From Rhodobacteraceae bacterium M385 (GTDB lineage Bacteria; Pseudomonadota; Alphaproteobacteria; Rhodobacterales; Rhodobacteraceae), in contig CP081102.1 in the NCBI GenBank assembly GCA_025141835.1, positions 806,001 through 870,000 on the forward strand: a stretch of 64,000 nucleotides of DNA, given 5' to 3'. Positions within the stretch are counted from its first letter, which is position 1. The number at the start of each line of letters is the position of its first letter. The notes under the pieces were generated by a model. It worked only from the letters and a program-made list of their open reading frames with translations. It was not told the DNA's origin and made no database searches. The position numbers and the translations under genes were made by a program. Below, piece after piece: positions 1-7,515 of the stretch.

Positions 1-828
1 GGGTTGGTAGCGGGCGATGCCTTCGGCCAGCACCATATCATCGGCATAGGCATCATGGGGTGTGGTGGGGTCTTCTTCCGCCGGAGAGACCAACCACGCG
101 CCTGCATCGGGCTTGGCGTACCAGGTTTCGCCTGCGCCGATCAGCATGGGCCAGCCGCTGACATCGTGGCCGCCGGGCGCAGGCATGCGTGCCATGGAGC
201 GCCGCAGAGGGGTAAGGCCAAGGGGCGTGATGCCGGCCATCTTGGCGATTTCATCGGCCCAAGCGCCTGCGGCGTTGACGAGGTGGCGGGCGTGGAGCGT
301 TTGGGTGTTGGTGGTGACAGCCCACCCGGTGTCCGTGCGGTCAATGGCGGTTACGGTTTGAGAGGTTTGGACCGAGCCGTTGACACGGATCATTCTGGCG
401 AAGTGCTGCACCATGCGATCGGTGTCGATGTCCCAAGCCGCTGTGTGATGGGCGGCGCGGGTGACATGGGCGGGGTCGAGAATGGGGATGAGGGATTGGG
501 CCTCGGGGATCGTGATTTCGGCCAGATCCATCGTGGCGATGTCATGGGCAAGGGTTGCCTCCTCCCCCGGTCCGGCCAGCATCAAGAGGCCACGGGGCGA
601 GAGCAATCCTCCATCGAGCGTGTTGTGATCGTCGGCGGAGGCATGGTTGAGGGCGACGGTCACGGGGTGGCCGTAGTTGGCCTCAAACAGCGCCGCTGAG
701 CGGCCCGAGGCGTGATAGGCCAGCGCCGGTTCGGTTTCCAGAAGGCAGGTGGTGCCAAGTGCAGAGAGCCGAGCCCCGGCAGAGGTGCCAGCGATTCCGC
801 CGCCGATGATGAGGAAGTCATAGGTCAT
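1..828 (-). CDS. FAD-dependent oxidoreductase, DAO family (partial, C-terminus beyond window)
   Basis: The first 276 residues are visible; the reading frame is still open at the left edge. The protein starts MTYDFLIIGGGIAGTSAGA, a Rossmann dinucleotide-binding motif (GxGxxG) that binds FAD in the D-amino-acid oxidase/glycine oxidase fold. A second family feature, NAAGAWADEIAKMAG near residue 190, fits the conserved NAAGxWs segment of DAO-type enzymes. It probably oxidises an amino acid or amine in the cytoplasm, but the substrate cannot be read from the sequence. It lies downstream of the purine operon on the same strand, separated by a strong hairpin terminator, so it is probably a separate unit. 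The ATG at 828 is chosen because the Rossmann strand begins directly after it. Confidence 0.85.
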   Translation of the reverse strand, partial: MTYDFLIIGGGIAGTSAGARLSALGTTCLLETEPALAYHASGRSAALFEANYGHPVTVALNHASADDHNTLDGGLLSPRGLLMLAGPGEEATLAHDIATMDLAEITIPEAQSLIPILDPAHVTRAAHHTAAWDIDTDRMVQHFARMIRVNGSVQTSQTVTAIDRTDTGWAVTTNTQTLHARHLVNAAGAWADEIAKMAGITPLGLTPLRRSMARMPAPGGHDVSGWPMLIGAGETWYAKPDAGAWLVSPAEEDPTTPHDAYADDMVLAEGIARYQP

Positions 829-915
829 GGGATAGGCGTGACATGGGGGAGGTGCTTGGACAAGGGGGTGTGATGATTTGGAGGGATGAGGGTCTCGAGG
901 GGGCGGGATTGAGTT

Positions 916-938
916 GTATTTGCCAAGATGAAGCAGGA
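916..938. repeat. Copy of a dispersed repeat with TTGCCAAGATGAA core
   Basis: The intergenic stretch holds a TATTTGCCAAGATGAAGC segment flanked by G-rich sequence. The same core, on the other strand as TTCATCTTGG, recurs inside xdhB (8757-8793) and nrdJ (25625-25690). I recognise it from memory as typical of Rhodobacterales genomes; that is not verified here. Confidence 0.5.
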
Positions 939-954
939 GCGGTGCGCGACACAG

Positions 955-983
955 AAAGGCCCGCCGGGTGGGGCGGGCCTTTC
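955..983. terminator. Hairpin terminator between binding-protein gene and oxidoreductase gene
   Basis: AAAGGCCCGCC and GGCGGGCCTTT form a long GC-rich stem with a short loop. It lies about 20 bases after the stop of the BMP binding-protein gene on the minus strand. T-rich sequence follows on both strands, so it could act in both directions. It most likely ends the purine operon. Confidence 0.8.
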
Positions 984-1004
984 GTTATTTTGATTGGTGA
1001 CGGA

Positions 1005-2084
1005 TCAGTTGGGGATCTCGCCGGTGATGCCTTCAACGTAGAAATCCATACCTGCCAATGTGCCGTCGTCGGCGACGTCGCCTTCAGCCAGCCAAGCGGA
1101 GCCGTCCTGGCGGTTGATCGGGCCGGTGAACGGGTGATATTCGCCCGCGGCGATTGCGTCGATCATTTCCTGTGCTGAAGCGCGGACCTCTTCCGGGATG
1201 GCGTCAGTCATTTCACCGATCTCGACCATGCCAGGGCCGATGCCGTCCCATGTGTCGGATTGCTCCCACGTGCCTTCCATCGCCATGCCCACGCGCTCTA
1301 CGTAGTAGGGGGCCCAGTTGTCGATGATGGAGGAAATCCGGGGCGCAGGCGCGAATTGCGCCATGTCGGAGGCTTGGCCGAAGGAGTAGATGCCCGCTTC
1401 CTGTGCCGCTGCCTGAGGGGCGGTGGAGTCGGTGTGTTGCAAGATCACGTCGGCACCGGCATCGATCAGCGCCTGGGCTGCGGCACCCTCGGCGGCGGGG
1501 TCGAACCAAGTGTAGGCCCAGATCACGCGCATTTCGACCTCGGGGTTCACGGCACGGGCGTGGAGGAAGGCCGAGTTGATGCCCCGAATGACTTCGGGGA
1601 TCGGGAAAGACGCGATGTAGCCGATGATGTTGCTTTCGGTCATTTGACCCGCGATGTGGCCTTGGATGGCGCGGCCTTCATAGAAACGTGCCGAATAGGT
1701 GGACACGTTTGGATGCTCGCGCAGGTAGCCGGTGGCGTGTTCAAACAGCACATCGGGGAACTGCGCGGCAACCGCGTTGGTTGCTTCCATGTAGCCAAAG
1801 GACGTGGTGAAAACCATGTCCGCGCCGCCGAGGATCATTGTGGTGATCGCACGCTCTGCATCGGCGCCTTCTGGCACGGATTCGAGGAACACGGTTTCGA
1901 CCTGGTCGCCGTAGGCTTCCTCTACGGCCAAGCGGCCTTGGTCATGCTCGTAGGTCCAGCCCAGATCGCCCGTGGGGCCGACGTAGATAAAGCCGACTTG
2001 GAACGGGTCGTCTTGGGCGAAGGCCGCCCCGGCAAGGCCAGTGGCAAGTGCTGCGCTGGCCAGAAGTTTGGTCGTGAGTTTCAT
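1005..2084 (-). CDS. BMP-family ABC transporter periplasmic substrate-binding protein
   Basis: This 359-residue protein has a Sec signal peptide (MKLTTKLLASAALATGLAG, cleavage near AFA-QDD) and the PnrA/BMP-like periplasmic-binding fold. Typical segments are VGFIYVGPTGDLGWTYEHDQ at the start of the mature protein and GADVILQHTDSTAPQAAAQ in the second lobe. There is no lipobox cysteine, so it is probably soluble in the periplasm. The family binds purine nucleosides or related compounds, and the operon with xanthine dehydrogenase supports a purine ligand. It is the last gene of the operon; its ATG overlaps the channel gene's stop by one base (TAATG). Being last and just before a terminator fits a highly needed soluble component. 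Confidence 0.92.
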   Translation of the reverse strand: MKLTTKLLASAALATGLAGAAFAQDDPFQVGFIYVGPTGDLGWTYEHDQGRLAVEEAYGDQVETVFLESVPEGADAERAITTMILGGADMVFTTSFGYMEATNAVAAQFPDVLFEHATGYLREHPNVSTYSARFYEGRAIQGHIAGQMTESNIIGYIASFPIPEVIRGINSAFLHARAVNPEVEMRVIWAYTWFDPAAEGAAAQALIDAGADVILQHTDSTAPQAAAQEAGIYSFGQASDMAQFAPAPRISSIIDNWAPYYVERVGMAMEGTWEQSDTWDGIGPGMVEIGEMTDAIPEEVRASAQEMIDAIAAGEYHPFTGPINRQDGSAWLAEGDVADDGTLAGMDFYVEGITGEIPN

Positions 2085-2842
2085 TATTCATCCCCTCTGT
2101 TGGATTCTGGTTGTTGTGTGTTTTTGTTGTCTGCGGGTGCTGCCTCGGTCAAGGCGGCAGTGACGAGCCCGGCGGGAACGGCAATAATGCCGATGCCGAT
2201 CAACATGATGATGCCGGTGAAGATGCGCCCGCCCACGGTGATTGGATAAACGTCGCCGTAGCCCACCGTAGTGAAGGTGGCGATCGCCCACCACAAGCTT
2301 TCGGGGATCGACGAGAACCCGTCAGGTTGGGCCTCATGCTCAAAATGGTAGATGCCCACGGACGCCAGATAAAGCGCCACGCAGGCGATGAAAAAGAAAA
2401 TCGCGAACTCGGTTTTGGCCCGGTCCAGGGCCCGCGCGATACGGTCGAGCGCACGGTTCGCTTTGAACAGTTTCAGCAGCCGCAAAATGCGCAGAAGGCG
2501 GATCGCACGGATGGTGGCGAAATCTGGCAGCAGGAAGACCAGCGCGGGCACGATGGCGAGAAAATCAACGATGCCCCAGAAGCTGAACGCATATTTCAGG
2601 GGTTTTTCCGAGCAGGAGAGCCGCAGGGCGTATTCGATGACAAATATCGTTAGGATCACGATCTCTGCGCCGACCAACACAGCGTTCACGCGCGGTGACA
2701 GGTCTGGCATCGTTTCAAGGGCAATCACGACTGCCGAGAGGCAGATCAACCCATAGATGGACAGCGCCACGACCCGGCCCAAACGTGGGTGTGTGCCGTC
2801 GAGGATATCGATGATGTCAGATCGGGACAGGGGCAATGGCAT
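2084..2842 (-). CDS. Voltage-gated-type potassium channel (6-TM ion channel)
   Basis: The 252-residue protein has six predicted membrane helices. An S4-like segment near residues 110-130 (TIRAIRLLRILRLLKLFK) carries basic residues every third position. A pore loop contains TTVGYGDVYP, the K+ selectivity filter, followed by an S6 helix with a glycine hinge (GIGIIAVPAG). No cytoplasmic RCK or cyclic-nucleotide domain is present. It should form a tetrameric inner-membrane K+ channel. It sits between an importer permease (6 bases upstream) and the binding protein (one-base overlap), so it is co-translated with a purine ABC importer. This is an unusual place for a channel. Channel identity is secure; gating by voltage is inferred. 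Confidence 0.92.
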   Translation of the reverse strand: MPLPLSRSDIIDILDGTHPRLGRVVALSIYGLICLSAVVIALETMPDLSPRVNAVLVGAEIVILTIFVIEYALRLSCSEKPLKYAFSFWGIVDFLAIVPALVFLLPDFATIRAIRLLRILRLLKLFKANRALDRIARALDRAKTEFAIFFFIACVALYLASVGIYHFEHEAQPDGFSSIPESLWWAIATFTTVGYGDVYPITVGGRIFTGIIMLIGIGIIAVPAGLVTAALTEAAPADNKNTQQPESNRGDE

Positions 2843-2848
2843 CTAAGA

Positions 2849-3769
2849 TCACCCACTTGCATGGAAGGTTTTGCCAAGGGCAGCGGGGGCGTTAATGGCG
2901 GCTTTCGCGCGGTCGGACGACATGACCACAAGCACGATGATCGTGACAAGGTAAGGCGAGGCATCCAGTAGCGACACGGGCACGGGCACCTCGGCTGCTT
3001 GCAGGCGCAGTTGCAATGCGGCGATCCCCCCAAAGAGCCATGCGCCAAATAATACACGGCCCGATTTCCACGCGGCAAACACCACCAGCGCCAAGGCGAT
3101 CCAGCCCGCGCCGGCGGTCATGCCTTGCACCCAGTTTTCGACGTAGACCAGCGACAGGAACGCGCCGCCAAGGCCAGCCATGGCCCCGCCAAACAAGATC
3201 GCGGCACAGCGGATACGCACGACCTTATAGCCAAGGGCGTGGGCGGCATCGTGGCTTTCGCCGACTGCCCGGATGATCAGGCCCATGCGCGTGTGTTTTA
3301 GGACGTAGCCAATCGCAAAGACGGCACCGATGGCCAGATAGGTCACAAGATCATGGCTGAACAGAATGGGACCGATCACCGGGATGGTCCGCAGCATTTC
3401 GGGCAGGGGCTTTGCAACCTCGGGGATCGGTTGCCCCTCATACCCCACGCCCAGAAGGGCGGCGAGGCCGAGGCCGAACAGCGTCAGCGCGAGCCCGGTG
3501 GCCACTTGGTTCGACATCAGGAATTGCGTGAGGATGGCGAAGATCACTGAGAGGCTTGCGCCGCCTGCCATGCCTGCGATGAAGGCCAAGGTGGGCGATC
3601 CGCTTTGGTTGGCAACGATAAAGCCGCAGACCGCGCCCATGATCATCATCCCTTCAACCCCAAGGTTCAGGACGCCGGATTTCTCGACAATCAGCTCTCC
3701 CAATGCGGCAAGCAGGACCGGGGTGGAAATGGTGATAAGGGCCACAATCAGGGTGACGGGATCAATCAT
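2849..3769 (-). CDS. ABC transporter permease, BMP/nucleoside family (second permease)
   Basis: This 306-residue inner-membrane protein has 8-9 hydrophobic segments and the BPD_transp_2 signature of ribose/nucleoside importers: LGELIVEKSGVLNLGVEGMM near the N-terminus and RAVGESHDAAHALGY in the middle, which contacts the ATPase. The ATG at 3769 is chosen because GGAGG precedes it and it overlaps the upstream small membrane protein gene by ATGA. A start 23 codons further upstream would add a non-hydrophobic tail inside the neighbouring gene. It pairs with the permease at 4170-5255 to form the heterodimeric channel of the importer. Confidence 0.93.
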   Translation of the reverse strand: MIDPVTLIVALITISTPVLLAALGELIVEKSGVLNLGVEGMMIMGAVCGFIVANQSGSPTLAFIAGMAGGASLSVIFAILTQFLMSNQVATGLALTLFGLGLAALLGVGYEGQPIPEVAKPLPEMLRTIPVIGPILFSHDLVTYLAIGAVFAIGYVLKHTRMGLIIRAVGESHDAAHALGYKVVRIRCAAILFGGAMAGLGGAFLSLVYVENWVQGMTAGAGWIALALVVFAAWKSGRVLFGAWLFGGIAALQLRLQAAEVPVPVSLLDASPYLVTIIVLVVMSSDRAKAAINAPAALGKTFHASG

Positions 3770-4173
3770 AGAAACCCCTCCGTAAAGACACCCGTTCGCC
3801 AAGCGTTCGCGATGATAAGTATGGTTGCGCTTGCCCACGACAAAAACAGAGCGCTATCGCGCAGCCAGGGGTTAGGTCCATCTTCGACGTTTTCTGGTTC
3901 GGCGCGGGGCAGCGATGGCGGCCGTGTGGGCAGGGGACGCCCGCGCAGCAGGGACCAGAGGCAAGCGAGGGCCCATACGATCAAATGCATGATGCCATGT
4001 CCCAGCATTTGCAGCGCGAAAAGAGGTATCAGGATCAGGAAAAGCATCCAAAGACCGTCGGCGACCAACAAAATTGCGATAGCAGTCCCGAAGCCCAAGA
4101 ACAGGCCGACGGCGGTGTGAACCGCGGTGGCGGGAATGTCCGAGATCGCGAAGGCGGGGCGTTGCGCATTCAT
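3766..4173 (-). CDS. Small membrane protein of unknown function in the purine importer operon
   Basis: This 135-residue protein has about four hydrophobic segments: around residues 20-40 and 43-63 (VADGLWMLFLILIPLFALQML), a GHGIMHLIVWALACLWSLL helix, then a basic/proline loop and a final helix near the C-terminus. I do not recognise the family. It lies between the two importer permeases and overlaps both by ATGA, so all three are probably made at matched levels. The ATG at 4173 has GGGAGG about 8 bases upstream. It could be an accessory subunit of the transporter. Existence of the gene is well supported by the two overlaps; function is unknown. Confidence 0.75.
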   Translation of the reverse strand: MNAQRPAFAISDIPATAVHTAVGLFLGFGTAIAILLVADGLWMLFLILIPLFALQMLGHGIMHLIVWALACLWSLLRGRPLPTRPPSLPRAEPENVEDGPNPWLRDSALFLSWASATILIIANAWRTGVFTEGFL

Positions 4174-5255
4174 GCTTTTGCCTCCCATCCCAGTCGGACG
4201 CGATAGTTTGACAGGACGTCCAGAGCCAAAAGGAAGAACAGAAGCATTCCTTGGAACGCTTGGATCGCGGGGGCAGGGACTTGCAGCAGTAATTGCGCCA
4301 ACTCGCCACCGATGTAGGTCAGCGCCATCAGGAGGCCCGCAAACAGGATGCCGATCGGGTTCAACCGGCCCAGAAACGCCACGATGATAGCGGTGAAGCC
4401 GTAGCCCACGTTGAAATCAATGGTGATTTGTCCGGCGGGGCCCGAGACCTCGAACACGCCCGCAGCGCCCGCGAGGGCACCGGACACGCCAAGGCAAAGG
4501 ATCACCATTCGCGTGGGGCTGACGCCCGCGAAACGCGCGGCGCGCGGCGCTTGGCCTGCCAGTTTGATCTGATAGCCAAGCATGTGTTTTTGGAACAGGA
4601 CGTAGGCGGCAATCACGGCGATCAGGGCCGCGATAACGCCCAAGTGGATGCCGGTGCCCGCGATCAGCTCGGGGTTGTCGGTGCCTGCGTGGCGGGCAAG
4701 GTTGCGAGAGCCGGGAAAGCCTTGACCATCGGGATTGCGCAGCCAGCCCGTCGCGGCAGAGGCGAGAAGCGCCTCGGCCACATAGACCAGTAGCAGCGAT
4801 ACGAGAATTTCGTTGGTGTTGGCTTTGGTTTTAAGGATCGCGGGGATCATTGCCCAAAGGGTGCCGCCCAAAAGGCCCGCAACGATCATGCCGGGCAGGA
4901 TCAGGAAATGCTCGGACGGATAGAGCGCAAGGCCGAAGGCAGCCCCGCAGAGCGCTCCGACAATGTATTGCCCCTCGGCCCCGATGTTCCAAATGCCCGC
5001 GCGAAAGCCCAGGGACAGGCCAATCGCGATCAGGATCAGTGGACCAGCTTTCACGAGCAACTGCGGGCGCGAGAATGACGCGAAGCGTTCGTGAAACAGC
5101 GGATCCCAAAAGATGACGCGGATCACTTCTAGCGGGTCTTGCCCAAGGGCCGCGAACATCAACCCGCCCGCAATCATCGTTAAGATGACGGCCACAACGG
5201 GGGTGGAGAACGACCAAAAGCGCGACGGGACGGGGCGTTTTTCAAGGCGGATCAT
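4170..5255 (-). CDS. ABC transporter permease, BMP/nucleoside family (first permease)
   Basis: This 361-residue permease has about ten hydrophobic segments and the BPD_transp_2 fold. Diagnostic stretches are GLSLGFRAGIWNIGAEGQYI near residue 80-100 and GYQIKLAGQAPRAARFAGVSP, the cytoplasmic loop that docks on the ATPase. It belongs to the same family as the purine nucleoside permeases YufP and NupB. It overlaps the upstream ATPase gene by 4 bases (ATGA) and the downstream small membrane protein by 4 bases. With the permease at 2849-3769 it should form the membrane channel for purine or nucleoside uptake. Confidence 0.94.
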   Translation of the reverse strand: MIRLEKRPVPSRFWSFSTPVVAVILTMIAGGLMFAALGQDPLEVIRVIFWDPLFHERFASFSRPQLLVKAGPLILIAIGLSLGFRAGIWNIGAEGQYIVGALCGAAFGLALYPSEHFLILPGMIVAGLLGGTLWAMIPAILKTKANTNEILVSLLLVYVAEALLASAATGWLRNPDGQGFPGSRNLARHAGTDNPELIAGTGIHLGVIAALIAVIAAYVLFQKHMLGYQIKLAGQAPRAARFAGVSPTRMVILCLGVSGALAGAAGVFEVSGPAGQITIDFNVGYGFTAIIVAFLGRLNPIGILFAGLLMALTYIGGELAQLLLQVPAPAIQAFQGMLLFFLLALDVLSNYRVRLGWEAKA

Positions 5256-6769
5256 ATTGTCGCCTCCGCCATGCCATGGGCACCGCCAAGCATCAGGCCA
5301 ATATCTTCCATCGACAGGCCGCGTGCCGGTTGCGGGGCGGATAAGCGCCCCTCATTCAAGGCGCAGAAACGGTCTGATATTTCGAGCAGTTCATCAAGGT
5401 CCTGGCTAATCACAATGACGCCCGCGCCCCCTTCGGCAAGGTTCAGCAAGGCTTGGCGAATGTCGGCAGCGGCCGAGGCATCAACGCCCCAAGTGGGTTG
5501 GTTAACGACAAGGATTTTCGGGTCTTGCAAAATCTCTCGTCCGATCACGAATTTCTGCAAGTTGCCCCCGGAAAGGGCCCGCGCGGCGGTGGCGTTGCCG
5601 GGGGTGCGAACATCAAACTTCGCAATGATATCATCGGCGAAGGCACGGGCCTTGGGCCAGCTGATAAAGCCCCTCGAGGACAGCCCCTTGCGGGCATTCC
5701 CGGTAAGCACGGCGTTTTCTGTCAGGCTCATGTCGGGGGCGGCGGCGTGGCCCAACCGCTCCTCCGGTGCCGACAACAGGCCGCTGGCGCGGCGTGCCGT
5801 CGGCCCGTCCTCGCCGATGTCGCGGCCCATGAATGTCACGGCGCCTGCCTCGGTACGGTGCTCGCCGGAAAGGACGGCCAACAGCTCATCCTGCCCGTTG
5901 CCGGCCACTCCGCCGATACCCAGAACTTCGCCTGCCCGAACCTCGAGCGAGATGTCTTTAAGCGCGGTGCCAAAGGCCGTGGCCGAGGGCTGGTTCAGGC
6001 CTTGGATCGACAGCAGCACCTCGCCCGGTGCCGCAGCCGCACGAGCGGGCACGGCAAGGGATTTGCCCACCATCATCTCGGCCATGCGCGCGGCCGACGT
6101 CGCCTTGGGGTCGCATGCGCCCACAACCTTGCCCTGCCGCAATATCGTGGCGGCATCACAAAGCGTGCGGATTTCTTCCAGTTTATGAGAGATATAGAGG
6201 ATCGCGGTGCCTTCTGCGCTAAGCTTGCGCAGGGTGTGGAACAGGATTTCAACCTCTTGCGGGGTCAGAACCGATGTCGGCTCATCCATGATGAGCAACT
6301 TGGGATCTTGCAGCAAACAGCGGATGATCTCGACCCGTTGCCGCTCTCCTGCGGAAAGGTCTCCGACAAGGCTTTCGGGGCCCAAGGGCAGACCGTAAGC
6401 GGCGCTGACATCGGAAATGCGCTTGGACAGGTCACGCGGCTTTGGCGGGTTTTCCATCCCGAGCGCGATGTTTTCCGCCACGGTGAGGGCTTCGAACAGG
6501 CTGAAGTGCTGAAACACCATCGCTACACCCATATGGCGAGCGGCACGGGGCTCAGCCGGGGTGTGATGTACGCCCTCAAGGGCCATGACGCCGGCATCGG
6601 GTTTCACCAACCCGTAGATCATCTTCACCAGCGTAGATTTGCCCGCGCCGTTTTCGCCCAACAGCGCGTGAACCTCTCCGGGTTGAATGGCAAAGGTAAC
6701 ACCATCATTTGCAACGACACCGGGGTAGGCCTTGGTCAGGCCATTAATTTCGAGCAGCGGTATCGTCAT
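5252..6769 (-). CDS. ABC transporter ATP-binding protein, purine nucleoside/sugar type (tandem ATPase)
   Basis: This 505-residue protein contains two ABC cassettes. The first is complete: Walker A GENGAGKST, signature LSAGERQRVEI, Walker B LLIMDEPTS. The second has the degenerate P-loop GIGGVAGNGQDELL, signature LSGGNLQKFVI and Walker B ILVVNQPTWGVD, as is normal for the ribose/BMP importer family. It energises uptake through the two permeases encoded directly downstream. It overlaps xdhC by ATGA and the first permease by ATGA. The link to xanthine dehydrogenase genes points to xanthine, hypoxanthine or nucleosides as substrate. Confidence 0.95.
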   Translation of the reverse strand: MTIPLLEINGLTKAYPGVVANDGVTFAIQPGEVHALLGENGAGKSTLVKMIYGLVKPDAGVMALEGVHHTPAEPRAARHMGVAMVFQHFSLFEALTVAENIALGMENPPKPRDLSKRISDVSAAYGLPLGPESLVGDLSAGERQRVEIIRCLLQDPKLLIMDEPTSVLTPQEVEILFHTLRKLSAEGTAILYISHKLEEIRTLCDAATILRQGKVVGACDPKATSAARMAEMMVGKSLAVPARAAAAPGEVLLSIQGLNQPSATAFGTALKDISLEVRAGEVLGIGGVAGNGQDELLAVLSGEHRTEAGAVTFMGRDIGEDGPTARRASGLLSAPEERLGHAAAPDMSLTENAVLTGNARKGLSSRGFISWPKARAFADDIIAKFDVRTPGNATAARALSGGNLQKFVIGREILQDPKILVVNQPTWGVDASAAADIRQALLNLAEGGAGVIVISQDLDELLEISDRFCALNEGRLSAPQPARGLSMEDIGLMLGGAHGMAEATI

Positions 6770-7515
6770 GTTCCCCCAAGTGCTGATTCTTGCAGCGTTT
6801 GCCCAACAAGTAGCCGCGCCGCGACGCCAATCGCAATGGCCTGAGGATGTTTGCCAAGGTTTGGGTCACCCATTGGGCACATGATGCGCGAAATTTGTGC
6901 GCTGCTGTGGCCGAGGTGCGTTAACCTTTGGCGAAAGCGAGCCCACTTGGTGGCCGAGCCGATGAGCCCGACACTGCCGAAGCTATGGGACAGGGCGGCG
7001 TGACACAGGGCCAGATCAATATCGTGGGAATAGGTGGCGATCAGATGATGCGCGTCAGGTGGGGCATGACGCATTACCCTAGGCATATCAGTGGCCACGA
7101 TTTTCTGCACGTTATCAGGGATTTCCCGTGGGAAGCGCCCGTCGCCGGTATCGATCCAAGATACCGAAACCTGCGGCAGGGGCGACAAGGTGTGAACCAG
7201 CGCCCGCCCCACATGGCCCGCGCCCCAGATCCAAAGCTGCGTCGCGGGCGGCTCGGGCAGATCGTTGGCGGCTCGCAGCTCCAACGTGACAACGCCGCCG
7301 CAACATTGCCCAAGGGACGGACCTAGTGGCAATGTCCGGGTCTGCGTACCAGTGCCATCCTTCAGCATCTGACGCGCCATGGCCATGGCTTCCCACTCCA
7401 ACGCGCCGCCGCCAATCGTGCCGGTAATCCTGTCAGGATAGACCAGCATGGCAGTGCCCGTGTTGCGAGGGGCGGAGCCTTTAACCGCGGCAATCGTCAC
7501 GCGGATCGCGGTCAT
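6766..7515 (-). CDS. xdhC: XdhC-family molybdenum cofactor insertion protein for xanthine dehydrogenase
   Basis: This 249-residue protein has the XdhC/CoxI N-terminal signature (VTIAAVKGSAPRNTGTAMLV) followed by TGTIGGGALEWEA, and a C-terminal Rossmann-like domain beginning LWIWGAGHVGRALV. In characterised alphaproteobacteria XdhC binds the molybdenum cofactor, promotes its sulfuration and hands it to XdhB. Its place directly after xdhAB, with ATGA overlaps on both sides, fits that role. It acts in the cytoplasm and is not part of the final enzyme. Confidence 0.93.
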   Translation of the reverse strand: MTAIRVTIAAVKGSAPRNTGTAMLVYPDRITGTIGGGALEWEAMAMARQMLKDGTGTQTRTLPLGPSLGQCCGGVVTLELRAANDLPEPPATQLWIWGAGHVGRALVHTLSPLPQVSVSWIDTGDGRFPREIPDNVQKIVATDMPRVMRHAPPDAHHLIATYSHDIDLALCHAALSHSFGSVGLIGSATKWARFRQRLTHLGHSSAQISRIMCPMGDPNLGKHPQAIAIGVAARLLVGQTLQESALGGT

